From: Halomonas ventosae
GTDB lineage: Bacteria; Pseudomonadota; Gammaproteobacteria; Pseudomonadales; Halomonadaceae
Reading direction: 5' to 3'
DNA length: 64,000 nt
NCBI RefSeq assembly: GCF_004363555.1
Contig: NZ_SNZJ01000006.1
Span: 158,574 to 222,573, forward strand
Positions 8,604 to 17,172 of the stretch are shown here, piece after piece. The position numbers and the translations under genes are program-made. Each line of letters opens with the position of its first letter. Positions within the stretch are counted from its first letter, which is position 1. Under the pieces are notes generated by a model. It had not been told where the DNA came from, did no database searches, and worked only from the letters and a program-made list of their open reading frames with translations.

Positions 8604-8624
8604 TTATCCACAGACTTATCCAGA
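8604..8624 (+). other. Two DnaA-box-like sites
   Basis: A perfect TTATCCACA (8604-8612) and a near match TTATCCAGA (8616-8624), same orientation, starts 12 bp apart. They lie in the 392-bp non-coding stretch at the right end of the island (8463-8854). They may be the trace of a plasmid or phage origin, or chance. Confidence 0.45.
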
Positions 8625-8728
8625 CTAGGGTATGGAGGCTGCCCAGCAGACATTTCTGGATCACTTCATCGCGCTTGACTCGATGTCAAGAGAGTCGGGC
8701 CATCATACCCATGGATTGATACCACCAG

Positions 8729-8802
8729 CTGTCTCACGGCACTCCTACCAAACACCGAAAAACAACGGGTTATCGATCATATCTGAGGGAACCGTGAGAC
8801 AG
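8729..8802. repeat. 11-bp inverted repeat near the right island end
   Basis: CTGTCTCACGG (8729-8739) and its exact reverse complement (8792-8802) are separated by 52 bp. Related GTCTCA strings occur near the left island end (6035-6040, 6054-6059). They may be arm-type recombinase sites or an operator pair; there is no gene between the arms. Confidence 0.5.
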
Positions 8803-8854
8803 TCCGGCACGCGCACGGCGTTGATTTAATTCGCCGAAATGGCGTTTCCCGGAT

Positions 8855-8878
8855 GCTCACACATGGGGTTCCTCCCGG
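8855..8878. repeat. Right copy of 24-bp direct repeat bounding the island
   Basis: Identical to 5971-5994. This copy supplies the last codons and stop (TGA at 8859-8857) of the VWA gene, and still contains the orphaned yafJ-type Shine-Dalgarno and ATG. Confidence 0.85.
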
Positions 8879-10713
8879 CGCATGGGGCGTCGCGCACGGC
8901 GACGCCGGATCAGGCTGCCCACCAGCCACACAAGCACCACCAGCACCACGGCGCCCCACAGGCGCGGGTCGCGGCGGTGTGCCTCCCACCACTGATGAAG
9001 GCCCGGCGCGCCCGCCTGCCACAGGTCACGCGCAGCCTCGGGCAGGCGATTGACCCAGGCGACGAAGCGGTCGGCGGCGCGTTCGGCCGAGGTCTCGGGG
9101 GGCGGCAATGAGGTGTCGCTGCGCTCCCCGTCCTCGACGCGCTCGGTGCCGAGGGTCGGCCCGGCCACGTCCGCCAGGTCGATGCCGACCCGACCTTCGG
9201 GGTTGAGCATCAGTCGCGGCAGGGCCAGCTCGCGGGTCTCGCCATCCAGCTCGAGGGTGGCGGTGAGCAGCAGCGGCTGGCTCAGCTCCTCGTCGAGCTC
9301 GGGCAGGTCGAGGTGCCAGCGCGACGGCCCGACGGCCCGAGCCTCGAGGCCCTCGCCCTGCAGCTCGCCATGGATCTCGGTATTGTCGCGATTCAGTCGG
9401 GGATGCTCGGCGGCCAGCACCACCCGGCCCTCCTCGGGACGGTGCACCGCCCCGATGGCCGGCAGCACGTTCACCGCCTGCACCCGCTGGCGATGGAACG
9501 CCTCCCCCTCGGCCCGGAACACCAGACGCGCATTGCCGGTCAGCGCCGGTGCCGGCAGGCGGCCACGGAAGCGCCCCGCCTCGGCCTGCAGGGTGACCAG
9601 GGACTGTACCTCGCCCTCGGCGTCCTGCAGCGAGACCGAGAGGGTGGGTGCCTCGACCTCATCGCCGAGGGGGTCACCATCCCGCTCCACCCAGGCCTCT
9701 ACCGGCACCTCGAAGCCCAGATAGAGGGTGGTCGGGAGATCAGCGATCCGCAGGTGGAGCGGGGAGGCGACGTTGATACGGCTGCCCTCGCCCACCGGCC
9801 CTTCCAGACGCCACTCGCCGACCTGGGGCTCGGGCACCCGGATCAGGTCGAAGCGTGGCTCCACCTGCCAGCGGATGTCGTCCGGCGCCTCGTCGGCCCG
9901 GTAGCGGGTGCCGTCCGGCGCGACCAGGGTCAAGGGGGCGTCGTCGGGCTCGTGGAAGACCAGCGCCGAGAAGGTTTCCACACCGTCGTCGATGACGAAG
10001 CGTCCCTCTTCCAGCGGCACCTGGTCGGCAGGGAAGATACGCTCGACGATGTCGAGGAAGGCGCCCAGCAGGCTCTCGGGATTCTCCGCGAGTGCCGCCA
10101 GCCCGCCGGTGGACTGGGCCAGACGCTCCACCAGGGCCAGGTCGGCCTGGTCGGAGAAGGCGATGGCATGGATGGTGACGCCCTGGTCGGCCAGTTCGGC
10201 GGCGAGTTCGTCCACCAGCCGACGACGCGAAGCATCATCGACCTCGGGCTTGACCCCTCGTGCCGGTGACAGGTCGATCACCCCATCGGTGAGCAGCACC
10301 AGGTGGCGCCAGCCATTGGCTTCGGCGCTTGCCGCCTCGCGAAGCGCCACCTCGATATCGGTGTACTCCTGGTAATCCTGAAGGGCCGGCGGCAGGGCCA
10401 GGGCCCGCTCGCGCCAGGCCGCATCCACCTCCCCCAGCGGCAGGGGATTGTCGACCGTCTCACCGAAGGTCCAGACGCCCGCCGTGGCGCCGTTGGGCAA
10501 CAGCGCTACCAGCATGTCCAGGGCACTGAGCGCCAGGCGGTCGGGGTCATTCTCCTTCATGCTGCCGGAGACATCGACCACCACCCGGACGTCCGGTCGT
10601 TCCTCCGCGCCGACCTGGGCCGGCGCCTGGCTCGCCCACAGCCATATGGCACAGCCGATGGCCAGTATCCAGGTCAGCCGGCCACAGCGCGTTTCCATGC
10701 CACACCCGCCCAT
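8857..10713 (-). CDS. Secreted/membrane-anchored VWA-domain protein
   Basis: 618 residues: N-terminal signal sequence (ILAIGCAIWLWASQAPAQ), a von Willebrand A domain with the metal-ion-dependent adhesion site DVSGSMKEN near residue 48 and the matching LLTDG strand, a long beta-rich middle part, and one C-terminal transmembrane helix (WGAVVLVVLVWLVGSLI) followed by an Arg-rich tail. This predicts a periplasmic protein anchored by its C-terminus. AAGGAG five bases upstream supports the ATG at 10713. It lies 9 nt after the gene at 10723 in the same transcription unit; its function in the family is unknown, perhaps envelope protein interaction. Confidence 0.8.
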   Translation of the reverse strand: MGGCGMETRCGRLTWILAIGCAIWLWASQAPAQVGAEERPDVRVVVDVSGSMKENDPDRLALSALDMLVALLPNGATAGVWTFGETVDNPLPLGEVDAAWRERALALPPALQDYQEYTDIEVALREAASAEANGWRHLVLLTDGVIDLSPARGVKPEVDDASRRRLVDELAAELADQGVTIHAIAFSDQADLALVERLAQSTGGLAALAENPESLLGAFLDIVERIFPADQVPLEEGRFVIDDGVETFSALVFHEPDDAPLTLVAPDGTRYRADEAPDDIRWQVEPRFDLIRVPEPQVGEWRLEGPVGEGSRINVASPLHLRIADLPTTLYLGFEVPVEAWVERDGDPLGDEVEAPTLSVSLQDAEGEVQSLVTLQAEAGRFRGRLPAPALTGNARLVFRAEGEAFHRQRVQAVNVLPAIGAVHRPEEGRVVLAAEHPRLNRDNTEIHGELQGEGLEARAVGPSRWHLDLPELDEELSQPLLLTATLELDGETRELALPRLMLNPEGRVGIDLADVAGPTLGTERVEDGERSDTSLPPPETSAERAADRFVAWVNRLPEAARDLWQAGAPGLHQWWEAHRRDPRLWGAVVLVVLVWLVGSLIRRRRARRPMRREEPHV

Positions 10714-10722
10714 AAGGGCTCC

Positions 10723-11169
10723 TTAGCCGATCATCGGCTCCTGGCGCTCGCCGCGGCTACCCCGGCGGGGGCCGGCGGGCACGTCGTCATCCATGTCCAC
10801 GTAGTCATTGTCGTCGGGGGTGTGGCGATGGCGGCCACGCCACCACAGCAGCAGCCCCACCACCACGCCCAGCCCGGCGCCCACCGCGACCAGCACGGCG
10901 GCCGGCATGAGGGCCGCGCCGTTGCCCTCGAGGAAGGCCACGGCCGTCACCACCACCGCCGGGGCGAAGCCGGTGTAGAACTCCCCCTCCTCCAGCAGCG
11001 GCAGGCGGAAATGGGCCGGCGTCCACATCACGCCGGCCACCAGCCAGGTGATCACCAGACGCGGCAACCGCGGCAGGAATGCAAGCCCCAGGTAGCCGGT
11101 CAGCAGCACCACCAGCGACAACACGACATAGACCAGCCATAGTAGGGATATCGAATCCGAAATCAGCAT
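10723..11169 (-). CDS. Small inner-membrane protein preceding the VWA gene
   Basis: 148 residues from the ATG at 11169 (GAGG six bases upstream); an in-frame ATG at 11259 would overlap the divergent peptidase gene and is less likely. Several hydrophobic stretches (SLLWLVYVVLSLVVLLTGYLGL, LVITWLVAGV, AALMPAAVLVAVGAGLGVVVGLLLWW) are followed by a polar, acidic tail. The family is not recognised; tight linkage suggests a partner of the VWA protein in the envelope. The 71 bp up to 11241 is the shared divergent promoter region. Confidence 0.65.
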   Translation of the reverse strand: MLISDSISLLWLVYVVLSLVVLLTGYLGLAFLPRLPRLVITWLVAGVMWTPAHFRLPLLEEGEFYTGFAPAVVVTAVAFLEGNGAALMPAAVLVAVGAGLGVVVGLLLWWRGRHRHTPDDNDYVDMDDDVPAGPRRGSRGERQEPMIG

Positions 11170-11240
11170 CACGCCCTCGCGACCTGTGCGTCCACGACGC
11201 ACGTTCTTGAAAATACACTGAGTATGGTACATCTCGCGCA

Positions 11241-13379
11241 ATGAAAGCACAGCCGCCACGTGACCAGGCCACCGAGACGCCTGCCGACGATCCCGTCACC
11301 CGCTTTCGCCACGCCGACGACCCGGGGTGGCACTGGCTGGAGAACCGCGACAGCCCGGCGGTCACCGACTTCCTGGAGGCGGCCAACGGGGAGTCGCGCC
11401 GCTGGTTCGCCCCCCTCGACGACCTGGTCGAGCGCCTCTACCACGGCCACCTGGCACGCCGCGAACTGGCTGTCCACGGGCTGAGGACGCCGCTTGACCA
11501 CTACACGGTGTGGAGCGAGACGGCGGTGGACGCCGACTACCCGGTCTGGTGGCGCCACCCCAATGGCGACCCCGATACCGCGGAGTGCTTCCTCGACCTC
11601 GAGGCCCGGGCCAGCGAGCACGACTTCCTCGAGGTGGGGGACATGGCCCTCTCCCCGGACGAGGCCTGGCTGGCCTGGAGCGAGGACACCCGCGGCGACG
11701 AGACCTATACGCTCTATCTCAAGCACCTGCCCGACGGTGAGCCCAGGGTGCTGCTCGAGGAGATCGGCCCCGAGATCGGCTGGGCCGAGGACGACGCCAC
11801 CCTGCTCTTCACCCGCTATGACGCTACCCAGCGCCCCGAGAGCATCTGGCGCCTGCCGCTAGCGGCCGGCAGGGCCGGCGAGCCCGCACTGGTGCTGCGC
11901 GAGGAGGACCCGGAATTCTGGCTGGGCCTCGGCAAGACCCGCTCCCGCGAGTGGCTCATCCTGGAAAGCGCCTCCAAGGACACCAGCGAGAGTCACCTGA
12001 TCCCCGCCCGGGCGCCGGCCACCGCGCCACGCTGCTTCCGCCCCAGGGAAAACGGGGTGGAGTACGCACTGGATCACCGCCCGGGCCACTTCTATGTGCT
12101 GCACAACCGCGAGGCCACCCACTTCCGGCTGGACGTGCTAGCCGAGCAGCGACTGGGCGAGGCCGACCCCGCCAGCGCCTGGCAGCCGCTGATCGCGCAT
12201 CGCGACGATGACACCCTGGAGGGCGTCGATGCCTTCGACTGGGGGCTGGTGGTCACCGAGCGCGACCACCACGAGGCCCAGGTGCACCTGCGCATCCTCG
12301 AACTGGATGCGAACCACGCCATCACCCGCGACGAGCGGCTACCCCTGCCGGAGCTGCCCTGCAGCCTGGCGCTGGACGACGCACCCCACTTCGATAGCCG
12401 TCGCCTGCGCCTGCGGGAGGAGTCCTTCACCCTGCCGGTGACCTGGCTGGAGCATGACCTCGACAGCGGCCAGCGGCGCCTGCTCAAGCAGCAGCCCATC
12501 CATGGCGACCTGAGGCCCGAGCAGCTGGTCTGCGAGCGGCTCTGGGCGACCTCACACGACGGCGAGCGGGTCCCCGTCTCGGTGGTGATGCGTGCGGACC
12601 TCGCCGGCCACCCCTTACCCACCCTGCTCTACGGCTACGGCGCCTATGGCGAGGTACTCGATCCCTGGTTCTCGGTGGCCCGGCTCGAGCTGCTGGCACG
12701 CGGAGTGGCCTTTGCCGTGGCGCATGTGCGCGGCGGTGGCGATCGCGGTGAGCCCTGGTACCTGGCCGGCAAGCTCGAGCACAAGGCGAACAGCTTCCAC
12801 GACTTCCTCGCCGCCCGCGACGCCCTGGTCGAGAAGGGGTTCAGCGACGGCGAGCGCATTGCGGCCTACGGCGCCAGTGCCGGGGGGCTGCTGGTCAGCG
12901 CGAGCCTCAACCTGGCCCCGGAGGCCTTCTGCGCCGCGGTCCTCGACGTCCCCTTCGTCGACGTGCTGCGCACCATGGAGAACCCCGACCTGCCGCTTAC
13001 CACCGCCGAGTACACCGAATGGGGGGACCCCCGCGAGCCAGAGGCACGACGCCGCATCGGCAACTACTCACCGCTGGACAACCTCTCGGCACAACCCTGG
13101 CCCGCGGTCTTCCTGCAGGGCAGCTGGCACGACACCCGGGTGCCCTACTGGGAACCCGCCAAGCTCTATGCTCGCCTCAGGGAACTGGGCCGCCACCAGG
13201 GCGGTGAGGGTGACGCTTCTAACGACGACCGACCCGCGGATCGCCGCCCCATCCTGCTGCGCACCGACATGGCCGCCGGCCACGGTGGGGCCTCGGGACG
13301 CTTCAAGGCCTGGCACGACAACGCCCGCCAGGATGCCTTCATCCTCTGGGCGCTGGGGCTCGAGGGCAGGGACGCCTGA
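11241..13379 (+). CDS. ptrB: Oligopeptidase B-type prolyl oligopeptidase family peptidase
   Basis: Serine peptidase of family S9A, 712 residues, the usual length for protease II, which cleaves short peptides after Arg or Lys in the cytoplasm. An N-terminal beta-propeller (about 70-440) precedes the alpha/beta-hydrolase domain. The catalytic triad is visible: Ser546 in GASAGG, Asp631 in SWHDTRVPY and His681 in AGHGG. The segment LLYGYGAYG is also typical of the family. No signal peptide. It is monocistronic, divergent from the membrane-protein/VWA unit, and ends in a strong hairpin. Basic-residue specificity (PtrB rather than prolyl endopeptidase) is inferred. Confidence 0.88.
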   Translation: MKAQPPRDQATETPADDPVTRFRHADDPGWHWLENRDSPAVTDFLEAANGESRRWFAPLDDLVERLYHGHLARRELAVHGLRTPLDHYTVWSETAVDADYPVWWRHPNGDPDTAECFLDLEARASEHDFLEVGDMALSPDEAWLAWSEDTRGDETYTLYLKHLPDGEPRVLLEEIGPEIGWAEDDATLLFTRYDATQRPESIWRLPLAAGRAGEPALVLREEDPEFWLGLGKTRSREWLILESASKDTSESHLIPARAPATAPRCFRPRENGVEYALDHRPGHFYVLHNREATHFRLDVLAEQRLGEADPASAWQPLIAHRDDDTLEGVDAFDWGLVVTERDHHEAQVHLRILELDANHAITRDERLPLPELPCSLALDDAPHFDSRRLRLREESFTLPVTWLEHDLDSGQRRLLKQQPIHGDLRPEQLVCERLWATSHDGERVPVSVVMRADLAGHPLPTLLYGYGAYGEVLDPWFSVARLELLARGVAFAVAHVRGGGDRGEPWYLAGKLEHKANSFHDFLAARDALVEKGFSDGERIAAYGASAGGLLVSASLNLAPEAFCAAVLDVPFVDVLRTMENPDLPLTTAEYTEWGDPREPEARRRIGNYSPLDNLSAQPWPAVFLQGSWHDTRVPYWEPAKLYARLRELGRHQGGEGDASNDDRPADRRPILLRTDMAAGHGGASGRFKAWHDNARQDAFILWALGLEGRDA

Positions 13380-13408
13380 TCTTCCTGACCCTCAAGTTCA
13401 GATAGCCA

Positions 13409-13432
13409 GGGACCCGGCCGAGGCCGGGTCCC
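13409..13432. terminator. Bidirectional hairpin between convergent genes
   Basis: GGGACCCGGCC, 2-nt loop, GGCCGGGTCCC: a perfect 11-bp stem between the ends of ptrB and the Gly-rich gene. The T tract is short, so it may stop transcription inefficiently or protect 3' ends. Confidence 0.6.
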
Positions 13433-13459
13433 TTGCATACCGATCAGGCTGCAGAGGCG

Positions 13460-14248
13460 TCAGCTGCCACCGCCGGCACCACCACCGGCACCGCCGCCGG
13501 CGCCGCCACCGGAACCACCGCCAGAGCCGCCACCGGAACCACCGCCGGAACCACCACCGGAGCCGCCACCGGAACCACCGCCGGAGCCGCCACCGGAACC
13601 ACCGCCGGAACCGCCACCGGAACCACCGCCGGAGCCGCCACCGGAACCACCACCGGAACCGCCACCGGAGCCGCCATCACCAGCGCCCCCTCCGAAGTGC
13701 TCGCCACCGTTGCCGCCGCCATCGCCGCCGCCATCGCCGCCGCCGTCGCCGCCGTCATCGCCGCCGCCATCATCGCCGCCGCCGTCATCGCCGCCGCCGT
13801 CATCGCCGCCGCCGTCATCGCCGCCGCCATCATCGCCGCCGCCGTCATCGCCGCCGCCGTCATCGCCGCCGCCATCATCGCCGCCGTCATCATCGCCGCC
13901 GTCATCATCGCCATCCTCTACGATGACACCACCAGTACCGCCACCGGCCGGGGGCGCAGAGCCACCGTCACCGCCGGTGCCGAGACCGGCGGTGGCGTCG
14001 TTACCAGCCCCGGGCGGAAAGAGCAGCAACAGCTCCTCGGGGCTCTGCCGCGTCGGCAGCCATGACTGCAGCTGCGCCATCTCCTGGTCGTCGAGTACCC
14101 GGCCCTCGTTCATGAGGTCGTTGAACATCGCCGCCATTTCGTCGTCGCTGAGGGTCTGTCCACTCCACGAGGACGACTGCGCCGACGCGCCGGATGACGC
14201 CAGGGCTCCCATCGCCACCACCAGTGCCAGCTTCCTGAAGCCTTTCAT
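13460..14248 (-). CDS. Secreted low-complexity Asp/Gly- and Gly/Ser-repeat protein
   Basis: 262 residues, not recognised as a family. It starts with a clear signal peptide (MKGFRKLALVVAMGALASSGASAQ), then about 75 residues of ordinary, acidic, helical sequence (TLSDDEMAAMFNDLMNEG). The second half is almost pure repeat: first GGGDD-type units, then, after a short GGNGGEHFGGGAGDGG linker, a run of GGGS units ending in GGGA. ATG at 14248 has a GGGGAAG ribosome binding site; an upstream in-frame start at 14308 would put extra residues before the signal peptide. The repeats lack the RTX nonapeptide pattern. Likely periplasmic or extracellular, and highly flexible. Confidence 0.75.
   Translation of the reverse strand: MKGFRKLALVVAMGALASSGASAQSSSWSGQTLSDDEMAAMFNDLMNEGRVLDDQEMAQLQSWLPTRQSPEELLLLFPPGAGNDATAGLGTGGDGGSAPPAGGGTGGVIVEDGDDDGGDDDGGDDGGGDDGGGDDGGGDDGGGDDGGGDDGGGDDGGGDDGGGDDGGDGGGDGGGDGGGNGGEHFGGGAGDGGSGGGSGGGSGGGSGGGSGGGSGGGSGGGSGGGSGGGSGGGSGGGSGGGSGGGSGGGAGGGAGGGAGGGS
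13463..13916. repeat. 12-bp-unit coding microsatellite
   Basis: Two adjoining blocks of short-period repeats: about 13463-13680 with units of the GCCACCGGAACC type (Gly-Ser on the minus strand) and about 13710-13916 with units of the GCCGCCGTCATC type (Gly-Asp). Unit-to-unit wobble changes are mostly silent. Such arrays expand and contract by slippage. Confidence 0.85.
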
Positions 14249-14464
14249 GATTCTTCCCCTCTGCGTTATCCCATGCTCCCGGGCTTCCCCGTCACACTCG
14301 CCGTGCACAACAAACTGTTACACATAGCACAGCATCGCCGTCGCCCATGACCTGCGCCATAGGACGGAGACATGAAAGAGCCGTCACAGAAGGATGAATC
14401 GAGATGCCTACCTGAGCGTGAGGAAACTCATACGTCAAGAAATCGCCGGCTAAGCCGCATCACC

Positions 14465-14914
14465 TCAGCCATCGATGGGGAGGATGGCGATGATGTGTTC
14501 CTCGAGCTCCTCCTCGTGAACCTCTCGCTGCGAGACGGCGAAGCTGCGAACGCTGATGCCCTTGCGGTGCATGCGCTCCGGCCCGCCGGCGATCAGCGGG
14601 TGCCAGGCGGCGAGCTTGCGCCCTTCCGCCACTCGCCGGTAGGCGCAGGACCTCGGCAGCCAGCGGAAATCATCGATGCGCTCGGGGGTCAGTTGCGTGC
14701 AGTCGGGCACCCTCGCGAAGCGATGGGCGTAGTCGCTGCACTGACAACTGTGGATATCCAGCAGCTCGCAGGCGACGTTGAGCACCGCCAGGTCGCCGCT
14801 CTCCTCATCCTGGAACTTGAGCAGGCAGCACTGGCCGCAGCCATCGCAGAGGGCCTCCCACTCCTCGTCGGTAAGTTCCGCCAGATCGAAGCGCTCCCAG
14901 AACCGCTCTCTCAT
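14465..14914 (-). CDS. ycgN: YcgN family cysteine-cluster protein
   Basis: 149 residues, UPF0260/YkgJ-type Cys-cluster protein. Cysteines fall in the pattern CDGCGQCC (about residues 23-30), HSCQCSDY (about 56-60), PDC and RSCAY, consistent with binding a metal, probably zinc or an iron-sulfur cluster. Its biochemical role is not established in any species. AAGGAG five bases before the ATG marks the start. It follows ycgL in the same direction after 168 bp that contain a repeat array. The 216 bp between this gene and the Gly-rich gene show no further feature. Confidence 0.88.
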   Translation of the reverse strand: MRERFWERFDLAELTDEEWEALCDGCGQCCLLKFQDEESGDLAVLNVACELLDIHSCQCSDYAHRFARVPDCTQLTPERIDDFRWLPRSCAYRRVAEGRKLAAWHPLIAGGPERMHRKGISVRSFAVSQREVHEEELEEHIIAILPIDG

Positions 14915-14948
14915 CTCATCTCCTTCGCGACGCGGCCGCAGCTCAGTA

Positions 14949-15071
14949 GTCGGGTACGCTTAAGCGAGTCTTGCACGGTCGGGCACGATCCAATGCGTTT
15001 CGCGCAGAGTCGGATGCGAACAATGCATTTCGCGCGGGGTCGGGCGCGATACTGATTCTATCGCGCCCGAC
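14949..15071. repeat. Four imperfect ~30-bp tandem repeats ending in a palindrome
   Basis: Units beginning TCGG start at 14949, 14979, 15010 and 15040 (period 30-31). The last forms a perfect hairpin: a 13-bp stem from GTCGGGCGCGATA (15039-15051) and its complement (15059-15071) around a 7-nt loop. It sits between ycgL and ycgN. It resembles a REP/BIME-like or mRNA-stabilising element more than a terminator, as no T run follows. Confidence 0.65.
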
Positions 15072-15082
15072 GCCGCGCGAGG

Positions 15083-15394
15083 CTAGTACCGTGCCTCGGT
15101 GGGGGTGCGGTAGAGATCCAGCAGGTAGTCCTCCTTGGCCGGCGGCATCTGCAGGAAGTAGCCCTTGTCGCGGATGGCGGCCATGACGTCCGTGGCCCTG
15201 GCTCGTCCCAGCGATTTCTCGGGGGTGAGGATCAGGGTCATGGCCGGCAGTGGCTTGCCGAACTGCTCGAGCAGCGCCTCGGGCACGTCCACGAGCCCCT
15301 GGCGCTTGTCCACATAGAGATACATCTGCTCCCTGCGCGAGCTCTTGAAGACCTCGCACAGCAGCTTGTCACCGCGCATGCGGTCATCGCTCAT
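15083..15394 (-). CDS. ycgL: YcgL domain protein
   Basis: 103 residues, UPF0745/YcgL family, seen next to rnd in many gammaproteobacteria. Typical segments are EVFKSSRREQMYLYVDK near the N-terminus and GYFLQMPPAKEDYL near the C-terminus. Function is unknown. The ATG overlaps the rnd stop as ATGA, so translation is coupled to rnd. Confidence 0.9.
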   Translation of the reverse strand: MSDDRMRGDKLLCEVFKSSRREQMYLYVDKRQGLVDVPEALLEQFGKPLPAMTLILTPEKSLGRARATDVMAAIRDKGYFLQMPPAKEDYLLDLYRTPTEARY

Positions 15395-16548
15395 CGGGAT
15401 ACCTCCTCAAGGGCCGCCGTCAGGCCCCCATTCAGTCGGTCGCCGCGCCAGCCGCCGGGCAGCGGCAGCGGCTGGCCCGTGAGGTCGGCGCCCACCAGGG
15501 CCTCCAGGTCACGCCGCTTCAGCAGCACCTCCGGCGCCACGCCGAGCGCCTCCGCCTCGGCATTCACCACCTTCTTCAGTGCCTTGAGGCGCTGCTTGAA
15601 CTCGGGGGCCATGGGCGAGAGAGGCGCCGGCGGCAGCTCGCGCTCGTCGATGTTCAAGGCCTCGCGGACCAGCCTGAGAAGCTCATCGCCCTCACGCTTG
15701 ACCAGAGGCGGCTTGAGGCCCTCGACCCGGGCCAGCTCGAAGCGGTTCTCCGGCAGCTGTTCGGCGATGGCGTAGAGCAGCCGGTCGGGCACCAGCCACC
15801 CCCGAGGCACATCGCGACACCGGGCTTCCCCCTCGCGCCATCGGGTCAGGCGTCGGTAGGCCTCCACCTGACGCGGCGAAAGCCGCCACAGCTGGCGATG
15901 GCGCAGGTACCACTGGCCATCGGCGGCGTCGCTGCGGGCCGACTGGGCCACCAGGTCGGCACAGTCCGCCTCGACCCAGGCCCGTCGTCCATGGCGCTCC
16001 AGCGCCTCGCGCTGGTGATGCCACACCTGCAGCAGGTAGACGACGTCGAGGGCGGCATAGAGCCGCTGGGTCTCGCTGAGCGGGCGCTTGAGCCAGTCGG
16101 AGCGGGTCTCGTCCTTGGGCAGCGTCTCGCCGACCCAATACTCCACCAGCCGCTGGTAGCCCATGGAGGGCACCTCACCGAGCAGCGACTGGGCGATCTG
16201 GGTATCCACCAGCGGCGCGACCGGCACGCCGGCCCAGTGGGCAAAGACCTCGAGGTCCTCGCTGGAGGCATGCAGCAGCTTGAGCGGTCCCGACGAGAGC
16301 AGCCGCCGGAAGGCCTCGGTACAGGCCACCTCCAGGGGATCCACCAGGAAGGCGGGGCCGCCCGCAGTGAACTGGATCAGCGCCGGCACCGGGTGGAAGG
16401 TGCTCTCGCGGAAGAACTCGGTGTCCAGGGCGATGACGTCGGCTGACGCCACCTCGGCGCAGGCGGCATCCAGGGCCTGGGGGGTATCGATCCAGCGAAT
16501 CTCGGGGGTCAGTGGCATGCGGGGTTCCGGCAGGGAAAGGGGTATCAC
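15391..16548 (-). CDS. rnd: Ribonuclease D
   Basis: 3'-5' exoribonuclease of the DEDDy family that trims tRNA and other stable RNA 3' ends. The 385-residue protein has the DxE motif in ALDTEFFRE (exo I), the Asp in HASSEDLEV (exo II) and the Y-x3-D motif in YAALDVVYL (exo III), followed by an HRDC-type region ([19 protein letters not shown]) and a C-terminal helical domain. The start is a GTG whose last two bases overlap the recR TGA (GTGA); an internal ATG at 16518 is the alternative. It is co-transcribed with recR upstream and ycgL downstream. Confidence 0.92.
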   Translation of the reverse strand: MIPLSLPEPRMPLTPEIRWIDTPQALDAACAEVASADVIALDTEFFRESTFHPVPALIQFTAGGPAFLVDPLEVACTEAFRRLLSSGPLKLLHASSEDLEVFAHWAGVPVAPLVDTQIAQSLLGEVPSMGYQRLVEYWVGETLPKDETRSDWLKRPLSETQRLYAALDVVYLLQVWHHQREALERHGRRAWVEADCADLVAQSARSDAADGQWYLRHRQLWRLSPRQVEAYRRLTRWREGEARCRDVPRGWLVPDRLLYAIAEQLPENRFELARVEGLKPPLVKREGDELLRLVREALNIDERELPPAPLSPMAPEFKQRLKALKKVVNAEAEALGVAPEVLLKRRDLEALVGADLTGQPLPLPGGWRGDRLNGGLTAALEEVSR

Positions 16549-17150
16549 TCGCCCCTGAAGGGCAGGCGACCATTGAAGGCGCGGCTCAGGGTGCCACCGT
16601 CGACGTACTCGAGCTCACCGCCCATGGGCACACCATAGGCCAGCCGCGAGAGCCTCACGCCCAGGGGCGAGAGCTGGGCGGCGATGTAGTGGGCGGTCGC
16701 CTCGCCCTCCACGGTGGGGTTGGTGGCGAGCACCACCTCCTCCACGCCGCCCTCGGCGACACGCGCCTCGAGCTGGTCGAGGCCGATGTCCTCGGGGCCG
16801 ATACCGTCCAGCGGCGAGAGGTGGCCATGCAGCACGAAGTAGCGACCGCGGTAGCCGCCGGCCTCCTCGATGGCGAGCTGGTCGGCGGGGGATTCCACCA
16901 CGCAGAGCACGTCATCGTCACGTCGCGCGCTCGTGCAGATGCCGCAGACGTCCTCCTCGGTGAGGGTCCGACAGCGTCGGCAGTAGCCGACCTGCTCCAG
17001 CGCCAAGTCCAGCGCCTCCACCAGGCGCCGGCCACCGTCGCGGTCGCGCTCGAGCAGGTGCATGGCCATGCGCTGGGCCGTCTTGGGCCCGACACCCGGC
17101 AGCACCCGCAGCGACTCCATCAGTCTCTCGACCAGCGGGGAAAAGCTCAT
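16545..17150 (-). CDS. recR: Recombination mediator RecR
   Basis: 201 residues, the usual RecR size. N-terminal helix-hairpin-helix ([16 protein letters not shown]), a four-cysteine zinc finger (CRRC and CGIC, about residues 57-72), a Toprim domain ([28 protein letters not shown]) and a C-terminal Walker B-like segment. With RecF and RecO it loads RecA on gapped DNA. It lies 22 bp after ybaB in the classical dnaX-ybaB-recR order. Confidence 0.96.
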   Translation of the reverse strand: MSFSPLVERLMESLRVLPGVGPKTAQRMAMHLLERDRDGGRRLVEALDLALEQVGYCRRCRTLTEEDVCGICTSARRDDDVLCVVESPADQLAIEEAGGYRGRYFVLHGHLSPLDGIGPEDIGLDQLEARVAEGGVEEVVLATNPTVEGEATAHYIAAQLSPLGVRLSRLAYGVPMGGELEYVDGGTLSRAFNGRLPFRGE

Positions 17151-17172
17151 CGGCAGTCCGTCTCGGCGTCGC

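Larger units (their letters stand above)
5971..8878. mobile_element. Small genomic island with integrase remnant
   Basis: The segment between perfect 24-bp direct repeats is visibly more AT-rich than its surroundings. It holds an orphan membrane protein, a C-terminal integrase fragment and a two-gene HEPN module. Removing one repeat and the interior restores a compact minus-strand gene order in which the VWA gene stop codon overlaps the yafJ ATG (ATGTGTGA). The left edge, 5995-6180, holds no gene, but contains a small hairpin (CTCAACG, 5-nt loop, CGTTGAG at 6064-6082). Full-length integrase and ends of a known IS are absent, so the element is probably immobile now. Confidence 0.8.

Noticed and set aside
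13463..13916. Regular short repeats resembling a CRISPR array
   Set aside because: Units are 12 bp without spacers and continue one reading frame of Gly-Ser and Gly-Asp codons: a coding microsatellite.
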